From positions 62,001-126,000 of the forward strand of contig NZ_JAHNZT010000022.1 in NCBI RefSeq assembly GCF_019039035.1: a stretch of 64,000 nt of DNA, written 5' to 3'. A program made the translations under genes and the position numbers. Below are positions 1 to 9,026 of the stretch, in pieces (position 1 is the stretch's first letter; each line of letters opens with the position of its first letter). Under the pieces are notes generated by a model. It was not told the DNA's origin. It ran no database searches and worked only from the letters and a program-made list of their open reading frames with translations. This stretch comes from Citreicoccus inhibens. Lineage in GTDB: Bacteria > Myxococcota > Myxococcia > Myxococcales > Myxococcaceae.

Positions 1-1
1 T

Positions 2-250
2 CCGTTGCCCATGCCCTCGCGGGCGGATTTCGTGGAGATGGCGAAGACGTGGCTGTCACAGCGCTCGCCCGCGATCTCCTTGTCCGAGGACGTGCTGGCC
101 GCCTTCGCGGCCGAGGCTCTGCGTTCGCCGCGTGCGGGCCATGAGCTGCGCGCCCTCTTGTCTCGTGTCATCGCGGGCTCCTGGCGACTGGAGCCCCGCG
201 CAAAGCCAGCCCGTGCCCGTGGCAGAGGGCGGCGGAAGGGCTCGTCGTGA
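2..250 (+). CDS. C-terminal fragment of unidentified protein (truncated by window edge)
   Basis: The reading frame is open from the first bases of the window, so this is probably the 3' end of a longer gene; a TTG at 5 and an ATG at 11 are the only visible starts. The visible 80 or so residues contain two helical stretches and finish in a basic Arg/Lys/Gly tail. The pattern of a hydrophobic helix followed by a helix with spaced Leu and Arg loosely recalls the small lid domain of AAA+ ATPases, but no catalytic motif lies in the window, so I assign no function. Its TGA overlaps the GTG start of the next gene (GTGA), which indicates translational coupling with lipB. Confidence 0.5.
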   Translation, partial: PLPMPSRADFVEMAKTWLSQRSPAISLSEDVLAAFAAEALRSPRAGHELRALLSRVIAGSWRLEPRAKPARARGRGRRKGSS

Positions 251-1338
251 ACACCATCACCGTCTACCGGCTCGGCCGGGTTGAATACGAGGACGGCCTG
301 CGCCTCATGCAGTTGCTGGGTGAAGCCCGCTTGCAGGGACAGGTGTCGGACTCGCTGTTGCTGCTGGAGCATCCGCCGGTCCTCACGCTCGGGCGCGCCG
401 CCAGGCGCGAGAACATCACCGCCAGCGACGCGGACCTCGCGGCCGAGGGCGTGACGACCTTCGACACCAATCGCGGTGGGGACGTCACGTACCACGGGCC
501 TGGGCAGATCGTCGGTTACCCCATCTTCCTCCTGCCCTCCGAACGCCAGGACGTGCGCCGCTACGTGCGCGACGTCGAGCGCTGCATCATCCAGTCGCTC
601 GCCACCTTCGGCATCACGTCCGGCACCATCCCCAAGTGGCCGGGAGTCTGGGTCGGTGGCGAGGGCTCTCCGGATGCGCGGAAGATCGCCGCCATCGGCG
701 TGCACCTGTCGCGCTGGCTCACCACGCATGGCTTCGCGCTGAACGTGAACACGCGACTGGAGCACTTCCAGCTCATCGTTCCCTGCGGCATTCGCGAGGC
801 CGGGGTCACCTCCATGCAGCGCGAGCTGGGGCACGCGCTCGCCATTCCCGATGTGGAGGAGGTGCTCGCGCGCAACGTCTGCGAGGTGTTCGAGAGTCAG
901 CGCATCGAGGCGCCCGAGCCCACGCGAACCGTGAGCGTGGCGGCCCTGCGCGGCCACGGTCCGGAGCTTCAAGTCCTGCTCCTGCGTCGGCGCCCCGAAC
1001 GCGGAGGCTTCTGGCAGGTCGTCACCGGGAGGATCGAAGCAGGGGAGACGCCAGCGCAGGCCGCGGCCCGCGAGCTCGCGGAGGAGACGGGCCTGGTGCT
1101 CACTCCGATGGATCTCGACTACCGCCACGCCTTCGCGGTGGGGAACGCAGCCCCCCTGCGGCTCGTCCAAGAGCACGGCTTCGGCGCCCAGGGCGTGCCC
1201 GATGCGCGCGTTCGCCTGAGCCCGGAGCACGATGCCTTCGAGTGGGTAGACGTCCCCGCCGCGCTGGAGCGACTGCCCTTCGAGGGCCTGCGCGAGACGG
1301 TGCGGCGCGCGGTGGCGCGCTTCGCCCTCAGAGCTTGA
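247..1338 (+). CDS. lipB: Octanoyltransferase LipB fused to a C-terminal Nudix hydrolase domain
   Basis: Residues 1-215 form a complete LipB domain, which transfers octanoyl groups from acyl carrier protein to lipoyl-dependent enzymes. The signature RGGDVTYHGPGQ is at residues 76-87. The catalytic pair is Lys146 (in ARKIAAIGVH) and Cys180 (in VPCGI). Residues about 226-363 form a Nudix domain with a perfect box from Gly261 to Leu283, GX5EX7REXXEEXGL, including the metal-binding Glu residues. LipB alone is usually about 210-250 residues, so the 363-residue length reflects a real fusion; both domains sit in one uninterrupted frame with no internal frameshift. The GTG start overlaps the upstream stop codon. 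The gene converges on the MBL hydrolase and overlaps its 3' end by 11 bases. The Nudix substrate cannot be told from sequence. Confidence 0.93.
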   Translation: MNTITVYRLGRVEYEDGLRLMQLLGEARLQGQVSDSLLLLEHPPVLTLGRAARRENITASDADLAAEGVTTFDTNRGGDVTYHGPGQIVGYPIFLLPSERQDVRRYVRDVERCIIQSLATFGITSGTIPKWPGVWVGGEGSPDARKIAAIGVHLSRWLTTHGFALNVNTRLEHFQLIVPCGIREAGVTSMQRELGHALAIPDVEEVLARNVCEVFESQRIEAPEPTRTVSVAALRGHGPELQVLLLRRRPERGGFWQVVTGRIEAGETPAQAAARELAEETGLVLTPMDLDYRHAFAVGNAAPLRLVQEHGFGAQGVPDARVRLSPEHDAFEWVDVPAALERLPFEGLRETVRRAVARFALRA

Positions 1339-2248
1339 GGACCATCGACTCCTTGGCCGCGATGGCCTCGGGGCGATGCTTGCGCACCTGGCGGACCAAC
1401 TTGTCCATCTTCGCGTCGTCACGCGTGGGATCGTGATGGAAGAGGACGAGCGACTTCACGTCGCTGGCGTTGGCGGCGTGCACCGCCGCCTCCCAGGTGG
1501 AGTGGCCCCAGCCCGTGCGCGCGGGCCCGGTGCGGCCGTGGTACTCGTCCTCGGTGTACATCGAGTCGTAGATGAGCAGGTCGGCGCCGCGCGCGAAGTC
1601 GAAGAGGCGTGAGTCCAACTCGCTGCCGTGCTCGACATCCGTCGCGTACACGAGCGACCGTCCCTGGTAGTCCACGCGATAGCCGAGGTTGCCACCTGGG
1701 TGGTTGAGCTCCAGCGTGCGCACGCGCGCGGGGCCCACCTCGAGGACTTCGCCCGCCACCACGTCGCGGTACTCCACGCGCGCACGGAAGACCGCCTCCG
1801 CCGTCACCGGGAAGTACGGGGGCATCATCTGTCCGGCGAGAATCTGCTTCACCGACTGCCCGTTGCGAGGCGAGCCGAACAGGGTGATGGCGTTGTCCGG
1901 CCCGAACATGGGCGCGAAGAACGGCAGGCCCTGCAAATGGTCGTAGTGGTAGTGCGAGATGAAGATGGAGGCGTTGAGCGGCTTGAGCCCCAGCTCATCG
2001 CCCAGCGCTCGTGCGCCAGAGCCCAGGTCGAAGATGAGGAGTTCACCTCCGCACCGCACCTCCACGCAGGGCGTGTTGCCGCCGTAGCGCTTCGTCGCCG
2101 GACCTGGCGCGGGAATGGACCCGCGCACGCCCCAGAAGCGGACCTCGAAGGGACCTCGCGCCTTGTTGCGGGCCAGCGTGTTGCGTCCCTTCGCCGGGCG
2201 CTCAGCCGGTCTGGGCTTCCGTGTCGTCGTCCTCGGCGAAGAGCTCAA
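1328..2248 (-). CDS. Metallo-beta-lactamase-fold hydrolase
   Basis: This is a 306-residue member of the MBL-fold superfamily. After a basic, probably disordered N-terminus of about 33 residues comes the subfamily opening FEVRFWGVRGSIPAPGP. The metal-binding motif HYHYDH is at residues 99-104, and further ligand candidates are the Asp in YATDVEHG and the His pair in LVLFHHDP near the C-terminus. Proteins with this opening are generally annotated as MBL-fold hydrolases, sometimes as cyclic-nucleotide phosphodiesterase-like; the substrate is not known. The chosen ATG overlaps the end of ribA by 47 bases on the same strand, so the true start could be further in, within the basic tail. No signal peptide is visible, so it is probably cytoplasmic. 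Confidence 0.85.
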   Translation of the reverse strand: MSSSPRTTTRKPRPAERPAKGRNTLARNKARGPFEVRFWGVRGSIPAPGPATKRYGGNTPCVEVRCGGELLIFDLGSGARALGDELGLKPLNASIFISHYHYDHLQGLPFFAPMFGPDNAITLFGSPRNGQSVKQILAGQMMPPYFPVTAEAVFRARVEYRDVVAGEVLEVGPARVRTLELNHPGGNLGYRVDYQGRSLVYATDVEHGSELDSRLFDFARGADLLIYDSMYTEDEYHGRTGPARTGWGHSTWEAAVHAANASDVKSLVLFHHDPTRDDAKMDKLVRQVRKHRPEAIAAKESMVLKL

Positions 2249-2876
2249 TCAGGTGCCCCGTACGCTCACGCTTCGTCTTCAAGTAGTCGACGTTATGCGG
2301 ATTGTGCTCGGTCCGGGAAGGGATTCGGCGACGTACCGGGATGCCTTCCTCCACCAGCCCCGCGATCTTCAGCGGGTTGTTGGTGATCAGATCCACGGAG
2401 CGTACATCCAGGCCGCGCAGCATCTCCGCCGCGATGTCGTAGGTGCGCAGATCATCCGCGAAGCCGAGCTGCCGGTTGGCCTCGTAGGTGTCCAGGCCCT
2501 TGGCCTGCAGCGCATAGGCCTTGATCTTGTTGCCCAGGCCAATTCCCCGGCCCTCCTGGCGCAGGTACAGGACCACCCCGAGCCCCTGCTGGGCGATGAA
2601 ATCCAGCGACCGGTCGAGCTGCTGCCGGCAGTCGCACTTGAGGCTGCCAAAAACCTCGCTCGTGAGGCACTCGGAGTGGATCCGCACCGGGACCCCCTCC
2701 AGGCCCGTCACGTTGCCCACGGTCAGCGCCACGTGCTCCCGGCCATTGCGCTTGTCCCGGAACACGATGGTCCGCAGGACACCCCGCGCCGTGGGCACGT
2801 CCGCCTCGGAATACCGCTCCAGGAACTGGGTCGGCTTGCGGGTCGGCAGGACCTGTGGTGAGCGCGTGTCAGACAT
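2202..2876 (-). CDS. ribA: GTP cyclohydrolase II
   Basis: This enzyme opens the riboflavin pathway by converting GTP to 2,5-diamino-6-ribosylamino-pyrimidinone phosphate, formate and pyrophosphate. The zinc ligands Cys70, Cys81 and Cys83 lie in the signature CLTSEVFGSLKCDC. RQEGRGIGL (residues 107-114) and GFADDLRTY follow, as in stand-alone RibA. I chose the ATG at 2876 (MSDTRSPQ) rather than the longer frame to 2927, because a GGGAG ribosome-binding site lies about 10 bases upstream and family similarity begins after it. The protein is 224 residues, near the usual 200-220 for monofunctional RibA; there is no RibB domain. It shares its strand with the MBL gene downstream. Confidence 0.95.
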   Translation of the reverse strand: MSDTRSPQVLPTRKPTQFLERYSEADVPTARGVLRTIVFRDKRNGREHVALTVGNVTGLEGVPVRIHSECLTSEVFGSLKCDCRQQLDRSLDFIAQQGLGVVLYLRQEGRGIGLGNKIKAYALQAKGLDTYEANRQLGFADDLRTYDIAAEMLRGLDVRSVDLITNNPLKIAGLVEEGIPVRRRIPSRTEHNPHNVDYLKTKRERTGHLIELFAEDDDTEAQTG

Positions 2877-2996
2877 GGTGTGTCTTCTCCCGTTGCCGGA
2901 CTCTCTTTGGGGTCGCCCTGGAATCATGTCAAGGCGACAGGGGAGGGCCCTTCGAACAAATCACGAGGTCAGATGCAACGCCCGGTCGTGTGTTCC

Positions 2997-4226
2997 TCAT
3001 CCCACCCAGGACAGCGGGAGCAATTCCACATGGGCGCCATGAGCCAGGCTGTTGGCGGCCTGGGGGAAGTGGAGCAGGTGCGTGGCCAGGGCCGCTGACC
3101 TGAGAACACCCGAGGTCTGGGTGGCCAAGGGGTGCGCCCACAGCTCGCCCTCTCTCCAGGCCGCCGAGACCCGGATGAAGTGGGCCAGTCCCGGGGGCTT
3201 GGAGAGCGCGCCCTCCAGGCGGCCGGGTACTCGGGGTGGCTCCACCTGGACGTGGCCGAGCATGCGGCGCAGGGCGGGCCGGACGAACAGCTCGAACGTC
3301 ACCAGGGAGGACGTGGGGTTGCCAGGCAGGCCCAGGAAGAGGGTGGCCCCTCGCGTGCCCACCAGCAGCGGCTTGCCGGGCTTGATGGCCACGCGCCAGA
3401 AGTGCCGCTGCACGCCGAGCGCCTCCAGGGCGTCCTTGACGAAGTCCCGCTCGCCCACGGAGACGCCCGCGCTGGTGAGGACCACGTCGAAGCCCTCGGC
3501 CCGAGCGAGGGCGGCCTCCACGTCCGCGCGCGTGTCCCGGGCGATGCCCAGGAGGCTCGCAACACCTCCCGCGCGCCGCACGGCCAGCGCCAGCGCGGGG
3601 GCGTTGGTGTCGACGATGCGGCCTTCCGGCGGTTCGTCCGGGCGGCACAGCTCATCGCCCGTGGAGAGGATGGCCACCCGAGGGCGCCGCGGCACCCGCG
3701 CCGCGCCGAGCCCCTGCGCCCACAAGAGCCCCAGTTCGGGGATGCCCAGGGGCGTGCCACGCGGCAGGAGGACCTCGCCGGCGCGAGCCTCCTCACCCCG
3801 GGGCCGCACGAAGGTCCCCACCGCCACGGCTTCCAGGATGTCCACCGCGTCTCCAGGCCCCTCGGCCGCGCGGGTCTTCTCGCGCATCACCACCGCGTCC
3901 GTGCCGGGGGGCAGCGGCGCACCGGTCATGATCCGCGCGCACTCACCATCCTGGAGGGGCCGTGTGGGCACGTGGCCGGCATAGACCGTCTCGCCCACGG
4001 AGAGCCGGACGGGGAGGGGCCGGGTGAGGTCCGCCGCGCGCACGGCGTACCCGTCCATGGCCGAGTTGTCCCAAGGCGGGAGCGTGCGGCGCGCGACCAC
4101 GTCCTCGGCCAGCGCCCGCCCCAGCGCGTCATCCAGCGGGACCCACTCTGGGGAGAGCGGGTCCACGCGCTCCAGCACGCGGGCTCGGGCGTCCTCCACG
4201 GGCAAGAGGGCGGGGGCGTCAGTCAT
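2997..4226 (-). CDS. moeA: Molybdopterin molybdenumtransferase MoeA
   Basis: MoeA inserts molybdenum into adenylylated molybdopterin in the last step of molybdenum cofactor synthesis. The 409-residue protein has the family layout: an N-terminal segment with PPWDNSAMDGYAV (residues 50-62), the central MPT-binding MoCF domain with STGDEL (188-193), TSAGVSVGERDFVKDAL (251-267) and LGLPGNPTSSLVTFELFVRP (298-317), and a C-terminal beta domain. I chose the ATG at 4226 (MTDAPALL) because translation upstream of it runs into the antisense of the neighbouring lysine-rich gene and has no family similarity. No other molybdopterin gene is adjacent. The gene is divergent from the K/A-rich gene at 4420. 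Confidence 0.95.
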   Translation of the reverse strand: MTDAPALLPVEDARARVLERVDPLSPEWVPLDDALGRALAEDVVARRTLPPWDNSAMDGYAVRAADLTRPLPVRLSVGETVYAGHVPTRPLQDGECARIMTGAPLPPGTDAVVMREKTRAAEGPGDAVDILEAVAVGTFVRPRGEEARAGEVLLPRGTPLGIPELGLLWAQGLGAARVPRRPRVAILSTGDELCRPDEPPEGRIVDTNAPALALAVRRAGGVASLLGIARDTRADVEAALARAEGFDVVLTSAGVSVGERDFVKDALEALGVQRHFWRVAIKPGKPLLVGTRGATLFLGLPGNPTSSLVTFELFVRPALRRMLGHVQVEPPRVPGRLEGALSKPPGLAHFIRVSAAWREGELWAHPLATQTSGVLRSAALATHLLHFPQAANSLAHGAHVELLPLSWVG

Positions 4227-4419
4227 GGCGGATTTATAGTCCCGAGCGCGCGTCACGGGGGCGTTTTCACGACCAAAGTCCGTGGGAAAATCAAGTGTTA
4301 GTTTGACAGCCCTCCTGATCATCGTTACAAGCAATCGTGATCGCGAGGCCCGCGTCCCACTCGGGGGCGTCCCGCCAACCCGTTGATAAGACACGGGAAC
4401 TTTCAAGGAGACGGCGTCG

Positions 4420-5835
4420 ATGGCCAAGCCCAAGTCCGGGGCGAAGAAGGCGACTCCCGCTGCCAAGGCTGGTGCCAAGCCCGCCGCAAAGAAGGACAAG
4501 GCAGCCCGGCTGGACCTGATCAAGAACGCCTCCAAGAAGGTGGCGAAGGTCGAGGCGAAGCCGGCGAAGGCGCCCTCCGAGGGTACGAAGGGCAAGGCCG
4601 CAGCGGCGAAGAAGGTTCCCGCCGAGAAGGCCAAGCCTGAGAAGGCCGAGAAGGTCGTGGAGGCCAAGGGCAAGGCGAAGGCCGCGTCGGGGATGAAGGC
4701 CGCCGCGCCCGCCGCCAAGGCGGTGGGCAAGACCCCCGCCGCCAAGGCCGCCCCCGCCGAGGCTCCCGCTGGCAAGAAGGCGACGGGCAAGGGCGCCAAG
4801 GGCGCTGCCGCGGCCCCTGCGGCTCCGGCCGTGGATCGCCCCCGTCCTCGCGCCACCAAGCTCCCTCCTCCCGGCGAGCCCCTGACCAAGCGTGAGATGG
4901 AGCAGCTCCTCACGGCTGGCGAGGGCCGGGGTGTCATGGGCGAGGGCAGCCTCAAGGGCCGCCTCATCGTGAACGGCGAGATGCCGCATCTGGTCGTGGT
5001 GGGCCGGGACAAGCGCGAGCTGCTGTTCCTGCTCCAGGGCCCGGACCAGGAGGTGCTGCCGGCGTACGTGGACCACAAGGTCTCCGTCAGCGGCCTCATC
5101 CGCAAGACCACCAACCACAGCGGCGTGGTGGACGTGCGCAAGTACTCGGCGAAGAAGCCTGAGGTCGAGGTCCCGGAGGTCGTTCCGGTCGAGACCGAGC
5201 CCAAGCTGCGCTACCTGTCGCCAGGTGAGGTGTCGATGCTGGTGGCCGCGGGCATGGGCGCCGGCATCAAGGGCTTCGCCAGCATCCGGGGCAACCTGGA
5301 GATGACGGGCGAGGAGTACGTGCTCGTCGTGTCCAACGGAGGCACGCGCCAGCAGGTGTCCTTCATCGTGGAGGGCAAGGCGGCCGGTAAGGGGCTGCGC
5401 AAGTTTGTCGGTCAGACGCTGCAGGTGACGGGCGTCGTGGACAAGCTGGCTGGCTGGGGTGGGCGCATCGGCGCTGAGACCGTGGAGCCTCGGCCCTCCG
5501 AAGCGCGCGCGGTTCTTCGCGACGAGATGGAGATCGTTCACATCGAGGGCGAGGTGCCCACGAGCGTGGACGTGAAGCTCAACCACGGCCTCACCGTGCG
5601 CCTGCCCGAGCAGCCCGGCGCCACCTGGGCCATCGAGCCCACCATCGCCAAGCGCGTAGGTCTGCGCGAGGCGAACTTCGAGTCGGGTGCCAGTGGCGGC
5701 GGCCAGGCGACCCGCGAATTCTTCTTCACGCCGCGAAACCCCGGCACCTTCGAAGTGGAGTTCTTCCTGGCCAAGGCCTTCATGCCCGGTCAGGTCGAGC
5801 GCTCCTTCAAGATCAACGTGACGGTCAAGCCCTGA
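4420..5835 (+). CDS. Multidomain protein: Lys/Ala-rich tail, duplicated beta domain, chagasin-like C-terminus
   Basis: I do not recognise this 471-residue protein as a named gene. Residues 1-145 are a histone H1-like low-complexity tail of Lys, Ala and Pro, with many AAK and KKA steps. Residues about 154-245 and 265-357 look like tandem copies of one domain. Both start with a short helix (LTKREMEQLLTAG, LSPGEVSMLVAAG), then a Gly-rich SLKGRL or SIRGNL strand, a hydrophobic strand, and V(S/Q)V(S/T)G(L/V)(I/V), which suggests an OB-like beta barrel. Residues about 380-471 (KLNHGLTVRLPEQPGATW, then TREFFFTPRNPGTFEVEFFL) resemble the beta sandwich of chagasin-type (I42) protease inhibitors. A clear AAGGAG ribosome-binding site precedes the ATG. 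The basic tail suggests nucleic acid binding, by inference only. Confidence 0.7.
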   Translation: MAKPKSGAKKATPAAKAGAKPAAKKDKAARLDLIKNASKKVAKVEAKPAKAPSEGTKGKAAAAKKVPAEKAKPEKAEKVVEAKGKAKAASGMKAAAPAAKAVGKTPAAKAAPAEAPAGKKATGKGAKGAAAAPAAPAVDRPRPRATKLPPPGEPLTKREMEQLLTAGEGRGVMGEGSLKGRLIVNGEMPHLVVVGRDKRELLFLLQGPDQEVLPAYVDHKVSVSGLIRKTTNHSGVVDVRKYSAKKPEVEVPEVVPVETEPKLRYLSPGEVSMLVAAGMGAGIKGFASIRGNLEMTGEEYVLVVSNGGTRQQVSFIVEGKAAGKGLRKFVGQTLQVTGVVDKLAGWGGRIGAETVEPRPSEARAVLRDEMEIVHIEGEVPTSVDVKLNHGLTVRLPEQPGATWAIEPTIAKRVGLREANFESGASGGGQATREFFFTPRNPGTFEVEFFLAKAFMPGQVERSFKINVTVKP

Positions 5836-5963
5836 GACGTGGAAGTGCCGCGCGCCCCCCACCCGGACCGAATGGGACCGGGGGGGCGAGCGCTCGCCGG
5901 GGGGTTCTCGCCCGGCCACTCCGGGCCTACCCGTTCCCGTAGCGGCCGAGCCGCATCCCTCCC

Positions 5964-8900
5964 GTGACTCTGACTCCCGAACATCTCAAGCAACTCCTCG
6001 CTGACGCCGATCACCCCCTTGGGGTGAAGGAACTCCTGCGCCTCGCGGGTCTGCACCCTGGCCAGCAGACCGCGCTCAAGCGCGCCCTTCGCGACCTGGT
6101 TCGCCAAGGCGACATCGCCAAGGACGGCAAGCGCTTCCGCCTCAACGTCGTCTCCCAGTCCCCGCGCCCTGAGCGCTCCCCCACGCGTGGTGGACGCGCC
6201 GAGCGTGAGCGCCCCCGTCCTCCAGGCCGCCTGTCGCGCGCCCCTGCCTCGCAGGACGACTGGGACGCCGATGGTGAGTCCACGGTGGAGGGAACGCTCC
6301 ACGTCCACCGCGACGGCTTCGGCTTCGTGCACCCCGTTTCGGGGGAGGGGGAGAACATCTTCCTGCCTCCGCATGAAGCGCAGCGGGCGCTCGACAACGA
6401 CCGCGTGGTGGTCGAGGTGTCGGGGCGTCCCGGTCGCTTCGAGGGGCGGCTGATCCGCGTCGTCGAACGGCGGCGCGAGCTGGCGGTGGGGACCTACGTG
6501 ACGCATGGCCGTCACGGACTCGTCGTGCCCACGGACGCGAGCCTGCCGGGGCCCATTCGCGTGCCGCTCACGCAGATGGCGCGAGACGGCGACCTGGTGA
6601 AGGTGCGACTGGGCATTGGCGCGAATCTGCTCTCCCCGGGACGGGATCTCATCGGTGAGGTCGCGGGTTCGCTCGGGCGCCCCGGTACGCCCAGCGCCGA
6701 GGTGATTGGCATCGCGTACTCCCAGGGCTTCTCCGATGAGTTCCCTCCGGAGGTCATGGACGAGGCGGACGCCTTCGAGGTGCGCGTGTCCGAGGAGGAG
6801 GCGCGCGGCGAGCAGCGGAAGGATTTGCGCGCGCTGCCGCTCGTCACCATCGACGGAGAGGACGCGCGGGACTTCGACGACGCGGTGTACGCCGAGCCCC
6901 ACGGGAATGGCTGGCGGCTGGTGGTGGCCATCGCGGACGTGACGCATTACGTGCGTGAGCGCCGCGCGCTGGATACCGAGGCCTTGCGCCGCGCGACGTC
7001 CGTGTACCTGCCGGATCGCGTCCTGCCCATGCTCCCCGAGCGCCTGAGTAACGGCATCTGCTCGCTGCGTCCGGACGAGGACCGTCTGTGCATGGTGGCG
7101 GACATGACGTTCGATGCGCGGGGCCACCGGCGCTCGTCGGAGCTGTATCCGGCGGTGATGCGCAGCGTGGCGCGGTGCACGTACAACGAGGTGCAGGACG
7201 TCCTCGATGACAAGGACGTGCCGCACCGCAACGCCTTCAAGCCGCACTTCCAGCAGCTCATGGCCTTGGCGCGCGCGTTGATGGGCATGCGCAAGGATCG
7301 CGGCGCCATCGACTTCGATTTGCCGGAGCACAAGGTGGTGCTGGGCCCGGATGGCCTGCCCGAGCGCATGGACAAGCGCGAGCGCAAGGACAGCCATCGA
7401 CTCATCGAGGAGTGCATGCTCGCCGCCAACGAGGCGGTCGCAGCGTTCTTCCAAGATGAAGGCCTGCCCACGGTGTACCGGTTCCATGGCGAGCCGGACC
7501 CCGACAAGCTGGCGGCCTTCGCCGCGCTCGCGCAGGCCTATGGCTTCGTGCTCCACATCGAGGATGGCGTGTCCTCGAAGGAACTGGACGCCTTCGTCAG
7601 TCAACTGGAGGGCCACCCCGAGCAGAGGGCGCTCAACCAGCTGCTGCTCCGCTCGATGATGCAGGCGGTCTACACGTCCTCGCGCGTGGGCCACTACGGG
7701 CTCGCGGCGGAGTACTACCTGCACTTCACCTCGCCCATCCGGCGCTACCCGGACTTGCTGGTGCACCGGTTGCTGAAGGCGCACTGGGCTCGCAAGGGGC
7801 GCAAGCCCACCGAGGCGCAGTTGGAGCGCGAGGAGGAGCGGCTGGAGGACATGGCCGTGCAGTGCTCCGAGCGCGAGCGCGCCGCCATGCAGGTCGAGCG
7901 CGAGGTGGTGTCCTTCTACGCGGCCTTGATGATGGAAGACCGGGTGGGCGAGGAGTTCGACGCCACCGTGGCGGGCATCGCCGACTTCGGCTTCTTCGTG
8001 GAGCTGGACACGGTGCACGTCGAGGGGCTGGTGAAGGCGGAGACGCTGGGGCCGGGCTCGAAGCTGGACAAGCGCGTGCACGCCCTCGTGTACCCGAACG
8101 GGCGCCGCGTCCGCGTGGGCCAGGCGCTGCGCGTGCGGTTGGTGTCAGCGAATCCCACGTCGCGGAAGATCGACTTCGAGGCGCTCCAGTTCGCGGGAGA
8201 GGCCCCGCTGCCCAGCCGCGGTGGCTTCGCGCCACCCCGCCGTCGCCGAGAGTGGGCTCCGCCCGCGCCGGCTCCCGCGCACCGGCCTGGCGAGCGCGCG
8301 AAGCGGCCTGGACGCCGCGAGCGCGAGGCCGCGAAGTCAGGGCGGCCCTGGATGCCTCCCCCCGCGGACTCAGATGTGGCGAAGGCGCTGGAGGCGCTTC
8401 CCGAGCCCATCGCGGAGGCGCTGCCGTGGACCGAGCCGGAGCCCACGCGCCCTCGCGGGCGCTTCAGCCGAGAGGGGCGTCGCGAAGAGGCCGCTCCCGC
8501 GCGCGGGCCTCGCTCCCGTTCCGTCGAGGCGGAGGCGTCCACGACACGTTGGCCGGGGATGGAGTCCACGCCGGCGCCCGCGACGCCGAAGCGGCGCATG
8601 TTCGTGCGCCCGGCGGCTGTGCCCACGGCTCCGAGTGAGTCTCCTGTTTCCGCTGAACCGACTCCCGAGGTGCCTGAGTCGGAGTCGCTTGCCTCGGGTG
8701 AGGCATCACCCTCGCCGCATCCGGGCTTCGACCGCATCCGGGCCCTGGCCTCGCAGCGCAAGTGGGATGCGTCGCGGGGGCGCGAGGTGGGCACGGAGCC
8801 GCGCGGTCCGGCGGACTCGGGCGGGTGGGCTCCGCGTGATGCGGGCGCGCTTGCGCCGCGCAAGAAGGTGAAGGCTGGCGGCGCGAAGAAGTCGAGCGGT

Positions 8901-8966
8901 GGAATGTCGCGCGCTCCCAAGAAGTCCGTGGGACGCTCCAAGAAGTCCCCCGGGCGCAAGCGCTGA
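5964..8966 (+). CDS. rnr: Ribonuclease R with long basic C-terminal extension
   Basis: RNase R is a processive 3'-to-5' exoribonuclease that degrades structured RNA. The domain order is a winged helix (residues about 1-60), a cold-shock-like domain (95-150, with GTLHVHRDGFGFVHP), the RNB catalytic domain from about 290, and an S1 domain at about 662-740 (FDATVAGIADFGFFVEL). The metal-binding cluster IDGEDARDFDD contains Asp303, Asp305 and Asp306. The S1 domain is followed by about 250 low-complexity residues rich in Pro, Arg, Ser and Glu that end in a Lys/Arg/Ser/Gly run. This makes the protein 1000 residues against about 720-820 in typical RNase R. The start is GTG at 5964 (MTLTPEHLKQLL). 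The 128 bases before it hold GC-rich inverted repeats but no convincing terminator. Confidence 0.95.
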   Translation: MTLTPEHLKQLLADADHPLGVKELLRLAGLHPGQQTALKRALRDLVRQGDIAKDGKRFRLNVVSQSPRPERSPTRGGRAERERPRPPGRLSRAPASQDDWDADGESTVEGTLHVHRDGFGFVHPVSGEGENIFLPPHEAQRALDNDRVVVEVSGRPGRFEGRLIRVVERRRELAVGTYVTHGRHGLVVPTDASLPGPIRVPLTQMARDGDLVKVRLGIGANLLSPGRDLIGEVAGSLGRPGTPSAEVIGIAYSQGFSDEFPPEVMDEADAFEVRVSEEEARGEQRKDLRALPLVTIDGEDARDFDDAVYAEPHGNGWRLVVAIADVTHYVRERRALDTEALRRATSVYLPDRVLPMLPERLSNGICSLRPDEDRLCMVADMTFDARGHRRSSELYPAVMRSVARCTYNEVQDVLDDKDVPHRNAFKPHFQQLMALARALMGMRKDRGAIDFDLPEHKVVLGPDGLPERMDKRERKDSHRLIEECMLAANEAVAAFFQDEGLPTVYRFHGEPDPDKLAAFAALAQAYGFVLHIEDGVSSKELDAFVSQLEGHPEQRALNQLLLRSMMQAVYTSSRVGHYGLAAEYYLHFTSPIRRYPDLLVHRLLKAHWARKGRKPTEAQLEREEERLEDMAVQCSERERAAMQVEREVVSFYAALMMEDRVGEEFDATVAGIADFGFFVELDTVHVEGLVKAETLGPGSKLDKRVHALVYPNGRRVRVGQALRVRLVSANPTSRKIDFEALQFAGEAPLPSRGGFAPPRRRREWAPPAPAPAHRPGERAKRPGRREREAAKSGRPWMPPPADSDVAKALEALPEPIAEALPWTEPEPTRPRGRFSREGRREEAAPARGPRSRSVEAEASTTRWPGMESTPAPATPKRRMFVRPAAVPTAPSESPVSAEPTPEVPESESLASGEASPSPHPGFDRIRALASQRKWDASRGREVGTEPRGPADSGGWAPRDAGALAPRKKVKAGGAKKSSGGMSRAPKKSVGRSKKSPGRKR

Positions 8967-9026
8967 CCCGGGTCGGACCGACCCCGCGGGGCTGCGTGCC
9001 CCACGGGGAACCATCAAGGAGGACAT

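Noticed and set aside
5836-5963. GC-rich inverted repeats before rnr as a terminator
   Set aside because: The arms (CCCGG/CCGGG) are short, there is no U-tract, and G/C runs of this kind are common here.
5790-8081. A 763-residue open frame antisense to rnr
   Set aside because: It consists of repetitive His/Arg/Val residues with no motifs and lies opposite conserved RNase R domains.
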